From: Ectocarpus siliculosus
Lineage: Eukaryota; Sar; Phaeophyceae; Ectocarpales; Ectocarpaceae
NCBI GenBank assembly: GCA_000310025.1
Contig: FN648804.1
Span: forward strand, 9,079 to 40,745
Length of the DNA: 31,667 nucleotides
Direction: 5' to 3'
Position numbers and translations under genes: made by a program. Below are positions 10,424 to 20,429 of this stretch, piece after piece (position 1 is the first letter of the stretch; every line of letters starts with the position of its first letter). The notes beneath the pieces are model-generated. The model was not told the DNA's origin. It ran no database searches and was given only the letters and a program-made list of their open reading frames with translations.

Positions 10424-13400
10424 GTGAGCTCGTATCAGTTCATTGCCGCTCTGTATGCGAACAGAACGCATCAAATGCCCGGTGTACGCTGTGCTTTGGC
10501 CGTTCTCTGCAAGTACTGATTGATGTGTTTGGCGTTTTTTTATCACATATGCATCACTTCCACGCTCCCACGCTGCTGGGCACACCTACCTGCTGTGCGG
10601 TGCTCCGCGCTCCGTATCTCCATCAGTCAAATATGTACCCTGACTTTCTCTCAGGCACGAGACGGCTAGTCGTACGTCTTCATCGCAGATTGCTGTGTTA
10701 GCGATTGGAGGGGGAGGATAGGTCTATCGTGATATCGTCAACGCCGATGAACCGCGTGTTTCTTTTCTGCAGTCTCACATTCGAAACACATAGTCTAACG
10801 GTCGTACATCCATATACACCCGCGACCTGATCGTAGTATGTAAAGAGGACTGACTGCTTGTACGTCGCTCACACCCTTCGCGGGTTGAATTGTGTATGTG
10901 TCTCGTGGCTTCGACTCTGTTTACCTCATCATAGATTCCCTTCGTGAGTGCGTGAGGTGAGACAGAGCGTCCAAAAGGACCCAAACAATTTCACCATAGT
11001 ATCTCGCCCTCAGGTCTACTCTGGTTCAGAGCCATACCTCCTAACTTACATCGTGCTGGAAGCCACAGCGCAAGAAAACACACCTCCACGACAAAGCCTG
11101 CCAAACGTGAACCTGTAATCTTCGCGGCACCTCGTACGATAGGCCAAACAAGGACATCATTGTATAGGTGTGTTTTCTTACTTGCCCTCCCAACAAATAA
11201 TACTCCCACTTGTATAGATTATAGACTGCTATAGATTTCCCTCCGAAATTTGAATTTCCCAAATTTTGAACTTCGAGCTTGCTTTGCTTCTTTAGACTTG
11301 CATGTGTATGGCTAAATATTTTACACAGGAAGAAACAGAAACACAACCACCACTTACGCTGGTGTCCGTCACCATACACCCTCTCCTTACCCGCCGACTT
11401 GTTGAGCTCAAGACCAGTAGAGTGTTCTTGTTTTCCCTGCCGTGCTGGAGCGACAGGCGTTCTGGTACATACAGAGCACGAATTGAGTCTCCCTCCCCAA
11501 CCTTGTGTGTTCAATACCGTACATGAGCAATGTCGCTTCCAGCATGTCGTACCCACACTCACATGTCCGTAGTGGCGGCCGTAACAGCGTGCAAGTGCCT
11601 AGTGAGGCCGCTCGTTGCTTCTGTGTTTCATATTTTTATTGTTAGTGGGGGAGAGCGCACAAATAGATACACGTATGGCTCCCCGCCACACTACACGTCT
11701 AGTGGAACACATCGGGCGATGATATTTTTTCGGGGATAAGTTTTTATTGTTTATTTATCGGAAGATATTTTAGAGATTATTTCCCCTGGCATGTTGCAGG
11801 ATACGGGTACATGTATTGCACCACATGACGCACGAATACGCCCCCCCTGCCACCTACCCCATCACCCCCACCCGAGAAGCGGCATGATGATATGTAGTGA
11901 CACGCCCCCCACTGAATCTCCTCCAATCTACACAACCCACGCCGCCCCACGCGAGGACCTGAGAAACCGGTCTATCTGCAGGTCTTCCGTTCACTTACCC
12001 CGTACCTCCGCTAGGTCCCTTGAAGCGCAAGGCCTTTTGCGCTATCCTCGCCGTGTTTCCTGCGACAACCTGCGTATATTTTGGGATTGGTTTATCCCGG
12101 AAGGACCGCATCACAGTTCGGTTCTGCCAGTTTGCTGTCGGTGTCGAGCGGTGAATCCCCAACACCATATTGCCGACCTCAACCCTATCGCACATGACTG
12201 AGACCTAACAGATACATCACTCACCCCGCCCCCCTACACCCCATGCTACGTAATTTAATAGGCTCCAGTAGCCTCGTACTCGCACGGGGTCGTGTTCAAC
12301 CCGCGGCCCTCGTCGCCATCTTCTGGCGCGCAGGACTACGGAGACGACGAGGACGAGGACGACGACGATGACAGCGACAGCGACGACGGCGACGTCGTCA
12401 CGACTGCAGAGTTCGAGAGGGTGATGGGTTCCAAGAGAGGGAAGGACACGGTGCAAATGGTCGCCGCGACTGCTGCGAAGAAGGCCGCCAAGATAGCTAC
12501 GCGGCAGGCCTTGAAGGCCATGCGCCAGCAGATGGCACAGGTGCCGCAGCAGCAGGTAAGCGGAGAAGAGGACCGTTCCGGGGGACCCGTACCCAACAAG
12601 TGATTGCTTTGTGTGAGAAGGGGAAGGGAAGCTGCAGCGTTTGCGCGTAGTTAGCGATGAGTGCAAGCACTGGCCGTGACCTGTCCGTTTTTTTTTTTCT
12701 TGTCGTGTTGTAGGGAAGTGTTTCAGCCATCCTTTCTTTCCCACCCAGAGGTGCCGTGCGTTGACATGTGGCTATTTCGGGGGGAGGGTTGTTTCGCCTG
12801 CTCTCATGCTTCCGTGGTGCCTCTCCCCATGCATGGGTATCCCTCGTTTTCCTCACGGCTCCCTCCCTCCTCCCCGTTGCTGCGAATTGCCCGCCCCCCT
12901 CTGGCGTCTAGGCCGCGAAGACGCAGAAAAGTGGCAAAGGGTCAGAGCGCGGCCCACGTATGAGATGCGCCATCCTCGCCACTGGCGCATTCGTGAAGTC
13001 GAACAAGTGGACGAAGGACAACGGGGAGCTCGTCCCCTATACTCCAACCACCACCAACTGCCACGCCAAGAAGGCAGTTTACGAGTTGATGCGCTATGTG
13101 GGCAGCGTGGCCATTCCTGAGAAAGATGTACAGAGTGAGCGAACACGGTAGTCCTGGGAGCAACCTTTTTATCCTTGTGCATTTCAACATGTCACGAGCC
13201 CGCCAGCCGATGTCAGGTGTACCCGCTCGACTGCAAGTCCCTGCGCGTTCGTATGTTGACTCGTCTGCATTTCATAGAGCAACAAAGTGTTCAGGACGTT
13301 GCGCTAGAGTTCAATCATTGATTTTCGACGCGAGGTGAGCGCCAGCGGTTGGCGTTTTGAAAGAGTCTCCTAAGAAAGTGACCATAAAACCTATGTCGTT

Positions 13401-16400
13401 CCTCACCAGCCGCGTGTATGGCGAACGACATATTGTGCAGCTTCGCTTCAGATATTTCCTTTTCGTGGCACGTGCCCGCCTGTTGTGCTAACCCTGTTAT
13501 CTACGTGCTGTGCCGGAGTGGTGGTGTGGCTCTCGGTCATGACCTCCTTGTGTTGGCCACAATCATGCACTTGTCCGGGGAGTTGGCGCCGATGAATCAT
13601 CGATGCACGGGTAGCGTATCGGATTTGTGTAGGGCCGTGTTGCATGGCCGAAATTTCAGTTGGAAATTAAGATGGCAACGTTCGGCGTGTGATTGTTTCC
13701 ATTCCGTCATAACACGCACACCGCTTCTGCCTGCCCGCCTCACGCCTGCATGCGTACGACTGTTTCCTTTGCCTCCCTCCATGTCTGCTTTATACTTTCA
13801 GAAGCCGTGAACGACGGCAGTACTGCTCGCCGCTCAGAGCACGTGAAGTGGACGAGGGAAGGCACACGGGTGGCCCTCTTGGACCTCGTCCAAGAGACCG
13901 CCGCGATACTTCGCAAGTCCCACAAGGACAAGCCGGACGTCCTTGAGGGGGATTGACTCGCAGCAGATTCTACAACAGAGTCCTCATGCAAGTCAGCCTC
14001 CTGAATCGCGACAAGGAGGTACGACTATAAGAAGTCACGTGATGTGTTTTTCCTTTTAGTAGGTACAACCCTGGGCCGCTCCTCACTTCACCGTTGCTCG
14101 GTTCCTGGCAAGTATAGAGGAGTCTGTCGCACGTTCCTTGCAAGTCCCTACGTCATACGTCAGGTGTCGTGTGCACATAGCGCTATTTTCACGGCCTAAA
14201 CACGCCAACCGCACGTTTCTTGTCTCCGCGGGCTGACAACTCTCAACCCACTCCAATCGTGGATACATCCAGTCGGCTTCTTCCTGGACTACGACATGAA
14301 GGGAACAAAATAAATAAACCTGTCGGCGTTCTCTTCTTAAAAGTACACTGACCAACACCTCCTCTCGCGTTGCCCCCGCAACAGGCGTACCGGGCCTTCA
14401 TCTTTGACTTCCTCCGGCAGGTGCTGCATGAAGGGCTTCAAGCCATAGTCCCAGGCTTTACGCCCCGCCCGGAGGTCTTGTTTGGCAAGGACACAACTCA
14501 CGACCACCTATGCGACGAGGTGATGCCTGGACGCCGTTTTTTTACGCGTAGATTTCAAATTATTGTTTGCGAGGCATTTTCGCCCCTTGTCGACATTTGG
14601 TATAACAACGCGAGGCACATGCGCACAGGCGACAGTACTGATACATTTGGCCATATCCGTCCCCCCCGCCGGCGCTTTCGCTCTACCCTAGATCATGAAG
14701 CCCATCGTGCAAGCGGCAATCATGGCGGTTCGTCATGAGCCTGTTCCCGATGGCGAGACCGACGAAGGCTTCGATGAGATGCTTAAGACAGTCGAGTGGC
14801 AGGTGAACTGCGTGCTGGGGGAGAAGGGCAAGAGCGTCTACGAGCACGCCCAGAGGTTTTTCGTTGCCACGTGAGTTACGGTTTCATGTATGATTGTGCC
14901 GCGTGCGACAAGCCCTTTTCATCTGGGCAGGGAAATTCTGCTGCTTGGCTCTGTTTGTTCTCATCTGTCGTTCGTGCGGGGGTATGTATGCATTAAGAGT
15001 GGCAACGAGAGACCAACTACAATCTTCCGTCCTACACCGTATCTTTGTTGTCTCTTGTCGGTGTTTGCGCCCTCGCACAACAACGAGAAGGATCTGGGAG
15101 ACCGGGTATCGGTTCCAGTTCGGCCCCGGAAGGATTGCCAGCAAACCTCTGGACAAGAACATCTCCGACATCACGGAGCAAGACGCTGTCAACGCCTTGA
15201 TCCCATACCTGGACAGTGAGTCTGCCTTAGGGTTCCCTTCAGCATGCATGGTCGATTACATAAGTGTTTCAGCTCTTTTTCTATTTTTTGCCCAAGGTAT
15301 TTCCGTCTCGGGCATCCCTGTCTTTTGCCCCCAGGTTCCGGGGGAATGCGGGAACGTGTCAACTTTTTTGCCACACCACGTTGCAGTTTCCCTTTACTAC
15401 CTTCCCGCCGTCCCCCCCGCTTGTGCATTGTGGTGTTTGTGCGTTTTATATCCCCCCCCCTCCCCCCNNNNNNNNNNNNNNNNNNNNNNNNNNNNNNNNN
15501 NNNNNNNNNNNNNNNNNNNNNNNNNNNNNNNNNNNNNNNNNNNNNNNNNNNNNNNNNNNNNNNNNNNNNNNNNNNNNNNNNNNNNNNNNNNNNNNNNNNN
15601 NNNNNNNNNNNNNNNNNNNNNNNNNNNNNNNNNNNNNNNNNNNNNNNNNTTCGCCCCTTTTTTTTTTGCGGTCATCATGATGGTGGTCGAGTAGATTTTG
15701 GTGTGCGGGGTCGAAAGCCTCACTTCGAGCAAAGGACCTGATCACATTGCGCGTGTTTAGTTGGTCACGCACCTTCGAGGCACTTTTACGCAGTGCTTAC
15801 GACTGTCTCTGGAATGGGAAACGGCAAAACATATATTAAGTCATTCGTAGCTGTCACCCGAATGCAAGGCAGTAAGCACAAGATGCCGAACACCCTTCGT
15901 GGGATGCAGCGCACCCTCCATGCGACTCGGTGTCTCACGGCTCTTCCCGCTTGGTGATTGCGAGCCTGGTCCGGTGAGAACTCGGCGTGCTCCGTCCCGG
16001 CATTGTAGGGATGCGAGGCAAATGGTCTAACGACTACGATTAGGGTTTGGGTCAGGGATACTCCGGGCTAGTGGTAACGAAACGCCAGCTGTCCTGCGAG
16101 TTTTTAATCAGTAACAACAGTTCCTCCCCGACCGGAAATCATATGTCACTAGGCTACGGTAGATTCACACCGAGACGTGTGTGGAGGTGGTTTTTCAAGT
16201 ATATTCGTCCTGCCTTTGAGAGAGCAGCTCAAGTTTTTGAATCTCGATTGCATCCATGAACCGCACCAAGCCGGTAGTTCTTGTCCCGGCATGTTTGCGT
16301 GCTATCGCAAGCAGCGAAGTCAATATGGTGCTAGCAAAGTGCCCAATCCCACCACACCACTCCATCAAAATATATCTTCCTCTTGGTGACCGTTTTGTTC

Positions 16401-16761
16401 CGCGCTGGTTCCCGTTCGTCTACCCCCCTTCCCCATTTATTCGGTACACACAGACCCCACCAACGGTCCGGGATTCGACGACGACGGCAACGAAATTGAC
16501 GACGAAGAAGGCGGCAATGGCTTGGGCGGCGATGGCTCGGACCGCGATGGGTCCAGCGGCGATGGCTCGGACCGCGATGGGTCCAGCGGCGATGGCTCCG
16601 GCGGCGATGTCTCGGGCGGCGACCGCGGCACCAACCGCGGTAACGTCGACGCGGGCGAGCAGCGTGGTGCCGGCGAGGTTGCAGACCTTTCCGAGCGCAC
16701 CAATTTACGGAACACGGATGAAGGAGGGGCATCCGGTAGTGGTGTTAGTAATGCTGACTAA
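10247..16761 (+). CDS. Unknown accessory protein of the putative transposon, eight exons
   Basis: Proposed exons are 10247-10423, 12262-12555, 12912-13134, 13802-14018, 14385-14519, 14692-14870, 15088-15215 and 16454-16761, about 550 codons in all. All introns are GT-AG and every phase agrees except exon 4, which lacks one base. I recognise no domain. The N-terminus is basic, with KRPRVGD as a possible nuclear signal. Exon 2 has a run of about 20 Asp/Glu/Ser and then a Lys/Ala-rich helix. Exons 3-7 are a globular part, with HVKWTREGTRVALLDLVQE, RFYNRVLMQVSLLNRDKE and AYRAFIFDFLRQVLHEGLQ. Exon 8 is an acidic Gly/Ser/Asp tail. The gene is head to head with the transposase, as in two-gene DNA transposons, so a role in DNA binding or transposition is a guess from context only. 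Exon 8 lies beyond an assembly gap and a repeat, so its link to exon 7 is less sure. Confidence 0.55.
12262..12555 (+). CDS. Accessory gene exon 2: acidic tract
   Basis: The acceptor is TTTAATAG and the donor is GTAAGC after three CAG codons, phase 0 at both ends. The exon carries a dense Asp/Glu/Ser block (about 12340-12395), then FERVMGSKRGKDTVQM and an Ala/Lys-rich helix with repeated KKAAK and RQALK. Confidence 0.65.
12912..13134 (+). CDS. Accessory gene exon 3
   Basis: The acceptor GCGTCTAG keeps phase 0 from exon 2. The exon ends in phase 1 at GTGAGC. It encodes MRCAILATGAFVKSNKW and CHAKKAVYELMRYVG. Codon use and the clean fit of both splice sites support it. Confidence 0.6.
13802..14018 (+). 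CDS. Accessory gene exon 4, with one-base frameshift
   Basis: The acceptor TATACTTTCAG enters in phase 1. The frame reads HVKWTREGTRVALLDLVQE, then meets TGA just after a run of five G (13947-13951). From there the next frame reads RFYNRVLMQVSLLNRDKE to the donor GTACGA, in the phase exon 5 needs. One missing G in the run would explain this. It may be a sequencing error or an inactivating mutation. Confidence 0.55.
14385..14519 (+). CDS. Accessory gene exon 5
   Basis: This exon gives 45 codons in phase 0, from the acceptor GCAACAG to the donor GTGATG (weaker than its neighbours). It encodes AYRAFIFDFLRQVLHEGLQ and FGKDTTHDHLCDE. Confidence 0.6.
14692..14870 (+). CDS. Accessory gene exon 6
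   Basis: The acceptor CTCTACCCTAG enters in phase 0 and the donor GTGAGT leaves in phase 2. The exon encodes KPIVQAAIMAVRH, DEGFDEMLKTVEWQVN and YEHAQRFFVAT. Confidence 0.6.
15088..15215 (+). CDS. Accessory gene exon 7
   Basis: The phase-2 remainder of exon 6 joins in frame at either of two acceptors three bases apart (ACGAG at 15087 or AAG at 15090), a NAGNAG-type site that would include or omit one Arg. The exon encodes IWETGYRFQFGPGRIASKPL and DAVNALIPYLD, ending in phase 1 at GTGAGT. Confidence 0.6.
15468..15649. other. Assembly gap (N run)
   Basis: 182 N between a C-rich tract (TCCCCCCCCCCTCCCCCC) and dispersed repeat copy 3. The proposed last intron of the accessory gene contains it, so exon content could be hidden here. 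Confidence 0.95.
15650..16045 (-). repeat. Dispersed repeat family, copy 3 (inverted)
   Basis: Its reverse complement matches copy 2 from about 7300 to 7690 and copy 1 over their shared part. Its inner edge is cut by the assembly gap. It is inverted relative to copies 1 and 2 and lies in the proposed last intron of the accessory gene. The outer flank contains TTAGGGTTTGGGTCAGGG, which resembles telomere-type sequence. Confidence 0.8.
16454..16761 (+). CDS. Accessory gene exon 8: acidic Gly/Ser/Asp tail
   Basis: The acceptor GTACACACAG enters in phase 1, which is what exon 7 leaves. The exon reads PTNGPGFDDDGNEIDDEEGG, then repeats of GDGSDRDGSS, and stops at TAA (16759-16761). A 30-base unit is repeated exactly (16531-16560 and 16561-16590). 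If it does not belong to exons 1-7, it is the last exon of some other plus-strand gene. Confidence 0.5.
16531..16620 (+). repeat. 30-base coding minisatellite
   Basis: Two perfect 30-base copies (16531-16560, 16561-16590) are followed by a degenerate unit to 16620. The unit length keeps the reading frame and encodes GDGSDRDGSS in the acidic tail. Confidence 0.85.
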
Positions 16762-17890
16762 GCATGCGGGAAGACGTCGCACAAGTATTTTTTGGATCCA
16801 TCTTCCGTATCACAGCGCGAGGCATAGTGACCAAAAAAAGGTTGGGTTCGTCCAGCACATGAGCCCGCATGGATTGTGTTTTTTCTTTAGTCGCAGCTTC
16901 TCGGGCACAGCATTATGCTTGTACGTGTATAGTGATGTTTTCAGCAACGCCATGTACTAATAACATTTCTCCCATGCCCTGGTGCGTAGTGCCTGATGCC
17001 GGTACGGTACCCTTTTTTTTTAGGCGCGGGTGTGCGAAGCGCTCGTTCTTCCCTTTTTTTTTGCCTTTATTTTTGTTTTATTGTGATCGGTTTCCTAGGG
17101 CTCCTTTTCTAGACTGGTCAGTGCGGTAGCTGTTCTTTTCTTTCTATCATTTTGTTTTCTTTTTCCGAGTGGTTTGTACTCTATTCTTGTTTTGTTTCCC
17201 CACGGCGTCGTATGTGCCGGGTTTTGCGACCACGGGCTCCCCATTTTTGTGGACTATAGAGCTAATGTGAGAGAAGCAACAAACAAAACAACCATGCATA
17301 GTCTACACAGTTGCAGCTCGTTTTTTACAGTTGGCGGGGGTCGTCTTGCAGCGTGGCGATGTCAGGAATGCTGGCAGTGCAAATAGCAGCAAAGTAGCAT
17401 TCTCTCAGTCCTTTTTCTTCGTCGCCCTCGCTCTTTGGGTACTTTTCGGTTGCGATGAACTTTGCGACGCAATATTGGGCGGTGTGAGCGCAGCCAAGTA
17501 TAGTGCTCCGTACCCTCTGGTGCAGACATTTATTTTTCGTTTTTGTTGCTGGCAGTTCTATTAAGCACGTTCGTATATATAGGTAGCCCTTTTCCTTCGT
17601 CGTTTTCGTGAATTTGGTTTTGTTTTTCGTTGCGGGGATGCACATTCCGTGGTGAGTCGTTAGGTGTTTCGTGATTTGGGAAATAAGAGAAAATAAAGCT
17701 CATAGAACTGTTTCAATATCAACGGCTGTGGTATTTCCTTTTTACGCTATATATTATTGCTTTTCTGTGTTCTCATCTACCTGGTGTGTGTTGCTTCTAA
17801 GTGATAAACTATATGCAACGCGCGCGTAGTGTACGCACGAGGGCATTTTTAGGGAGGGGCAACACGTTGACGTGAACAGCATCACGTGCG
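16762..17890. other. Non-coding, T-rich stretch
   Basis: I see no supported gene. The plus strand is rich in T runs (16990-17180). An AATAAA hexamer at 17692-17697 could serve polyadenylation, but it is about 930 bases beyond the nearest stop. The right end of the putative transposon should lie in or after this interval; I could not recognise it. Confidence 0.4.
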
Positions 17891-18010
17891 TTGTTCCCAG
17901 CAGCCTCCCGTGGAAGAGACGCATCACCACGTCCCCCTGGACACTATAATTGTCCCCCACTTCCTCTCGGGGAAGTTCTCTGGCCGTCCCTCTCGAGGTT
18001 GTCCTTTGTA

Positions 18011-18142
18011 ATAATCCACGGCGGGGAAAACATTACCCAACCCCCCAGAGGATTTTCGCCTCCCCTTCCTCTCAGAGTTTTTTTGTCACCCCTCTGGAAT
18101 TATCCACGGCGAGGAAAACATTACCTAATCCCCCAGAGGATA
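18011..18142 (+). repeat. Direct repeat pair at the edge of the fold-back element
   Basis: A sequence of about 43 bases containing ATCCACGGCG, GAAAACATTACC and CCCCCAGAGGAT occurs at about 18011-18053 and again at about 18100-18142, with a few differences. The second copy runs straight into the left arm of the hairpin. Confidence 0.75.
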
Positions 18143-18456
18143 GGTGAAACCAAATCCTCTAGAGGATTGTCCAAAAAAGTGGAAGCTCTGATTTGGTAAA
18201 AAGGTTATCCCCCCAGAGGAAACCCCTCCCACCGAAAGCTCTGGAGGATCACTGTCCGAAATCCTCTGGAGGAAGTTGTAATGCATTCCTCGTGGAGTAC
18301 TTATTCCAACGATCCTCCAGAGGATTTCGGGCGGTGTTCCTCCAGAGCTTTCGGTGGAACGGGTTTCCTCTGGGGGGATAACCTTTTTACCAAATCAGAG
18401 CTTTTGCTTTTTTGGGCAATCCTCTGAGAGTTGCGGTTTCACCTATCCTCGGGAGG
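18131..18456. mobile_element. Fold-back (long inverted repeat) element, MITE-like
   Basis: The left arm, 18186-18273, is the reverse complement of 18313-18400 over 88 bases with five mismatches by my count. Weaker pairing extends the arms outward to about 18131 and 18456. The loop is about 39 bases. The arms are built from reiterated, near-palindromic TCCTCTGGAGGA units. No ORF of note lies inside, so this is a non-autonomous fold-back element. Confidence 0.85.
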
Positions 18457-18734
18457 ATTTTGACCCTAGCCATTTGTCTACCTGTGCCGTTCTCCACTGC
18501 TGCTTCTGTTGTCTTGATTTTACAGTTCATTACCACGACATTGTGGTGTGCTTTTGTATGGAACTTGACTGCCCCCACATTGATATTGTATGTTCGCTGT
18601 TTATGCGTGTACTTCAAACCGCCCATAAGACGCACACCATCGTTTAGGTGTGTTTAACGCATCTAATCTACCTGTTTGTGGTTACTCCTATCCTCCACCG
18701 GTCAAATTGGTTGTTTGTGTGTGCGGACACACGT

Positions 18735-18782
18735 ACGTACGTCAGCGCGTGGCAAAAAAAAAAAACAGACGTACGTCAGCGC
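18735..18782 (+). repeat. 14-base direct repeats flanking a poly-A tract
   Basis: ACGTACGTCAGCGC occurs at 18735-18748 and 18769-18782. The 20 bases between are GTGGCAAAAAAAAAAAACAG. This resembles a target-site duplication around a severely 5'-truncated retroposed poly-A tail. Confidence 0.6.
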
Positions 18783-20400
18783 CAATTGGCACTCTACCAT
18801 GCTGTACACGCCCACAGCAGAGCCACCCCTCAAAGATGAAGCACTGCGGCTGTAGATATCTCCAATAGCTAGCGATGGGCCCAAAGTAGGATGAAGTTCT
18901 ATACACCACAGCGCTAGAACTCAGCAGTGAAAGATCTCAACTCGGTCCAAAAAAATATGGAAAAGCGCAAAAGCGCACCACCAGGCCGTATAGACGCGGC
19001 GGAACCTCTACCGAGCCCACGGCACGTACCTTGCGAACACGGGAACGCGCTGAAATTGTTGCCATTTGGCACGAAAATTGGCACGAAAGCATACTGCTGT
19101 ATGGAGAGATGGAGAGTAGGATGCTAAATGCTGGCAGTGATATGTACCAAGTAGCCGGCGGGAGGGACGGATTTGGTCGAAAAACGGCTTCCACATGCAG
19201 GCTTCATGCTTACGTGTCTCACGACAGTTGACAACGGGATGCCTCGCATCTTGTAGCTGTCTCCTTCGAGGTTGTCCAGCACCTTGAATTACGTTTCTTC
19301 ATGCAGTACAAGCCGAGTACGCGTTTTCGGCGTGCACCAAAATATTGAACTGGAACCCACCTGTGCGGTGATGATGTTGAAACCGCGAAAAAACTGCCGG
19401 ACAAAAACAACTTGCGGTGCCAATACGAGAGCCCGCACCTCTCTAACCTCTCTTTCGCGATCAGATTTTTTGTCGACCCCGTTCTGGCTGGAATGAGGGC
19501 TTGAATAAGAGACAAACAAATCACGCTCGAAAAAATGCCCTTAGTGTCCCCGGGGGATAGCGAAACCCGGTCGATGATACAAACTACACCTTTTGAAAAA
19601 AAAACAAGAAGTAATGTCTCTGGAAGTTTGTTTGTGGTATACATCGCCTGCAGGGCGCGCACCTTTTTTCACATAGAAAGTGTGGTAGGGCGAGGTCCCG
19701 GGCTGTCCACGGAGAGCGTAACGTACGTGTGAACAGGATAGGGTGGAACGACAACTTCACCGGCGCGCAAGTACACGTATGACGTTACCGTAGAAGAAAG
19801 GCCATACTTTGTCCAACGCTTTCATTTGAGTTGGGTCGAGCAATATTCCACGCTGTGTACAAGCAAGACTGCTTCTAACGTCGGCCCAATGGTAAATAAA
19901 TACAGTCAAATCACTCCAACTTTCAGCGGCGCCAAAAGTGACAAAACAAAAAACAAAAAAACAAACTAAACTGACTCCAGAACGTCACACAAGCTGGAAA
20001 ATATGGTCGAAGTAGACAGCAGTCCTTGCCTCCAAAGAATATGGCAGGTTCGTGACCACAAGAAGAGGAGTACACAAAATAACTTCACACACACACACAA
20101 GTTTGTACACCAAAGGAGCCCAGAGCCGAACTATCGGGAATGAACTAAAGGCAAGGATCGCAGCAAAGAGGCTAACGGTGGTGGTGCCACCTATCTACAT
20201 ATCGAGCTCGTGAGTTTCCCACCCACCCCCACACAAGCACACCCTCCCCACAATCTATTCTCCAAGGTCTCCTCCTTCTCCACCATAAGCTATTTCGCAC
20301 GGAGGAACCTGTCGTCGTCACTGCCACCATTCTGTCACACACACGCAAAAGCAGCAAAGGTAAACAACGGAAAGCGCACGCGGTAAGCTAAGGTCTCGGG
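18783..20400. other. Anonymous stretch, no supported gene
   Basis: Open frames here are short and overlap on opposite strands. None has splice-consistent extensions or a recognisable product. A short CA microsatellite lies near 20086-20099. Confidence 0.4.
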
Positions 20401-20429
20401 GCACCATCCACAACCTTCTGCACGGTCAC

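Noticed and set aside
15321-15420. Exon after CCCCCAG at about 15343 reading MRERVNFFATP as the accessory gene end
   Set aside because: It is in phase but soon becomes low-complexity Pro/Arg/Cys and runs into the gap. The acidic exon at 16454 fits better, though this cannot be excluded.
14894-15741. ORFs reading through the N run
   Set aside because: The unknown bases make them artificially open. Only 15088-15215 is supported, by splice phase.
7295-16045. Repeat copies 2 and 3 as terminal inverted repeats of one 8.7-kb element
   Set aside because: The interval would cut the transposase after exon 1 and exclude the accessory gene's last exon. Both neighbouring genes splice in phase across the repeats, so intronic insertions explain more.
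16020-16066. Telomeric repeat
   Set aside because: Only one or two TTAGGG/TTTGGG-like units occur, with no array.
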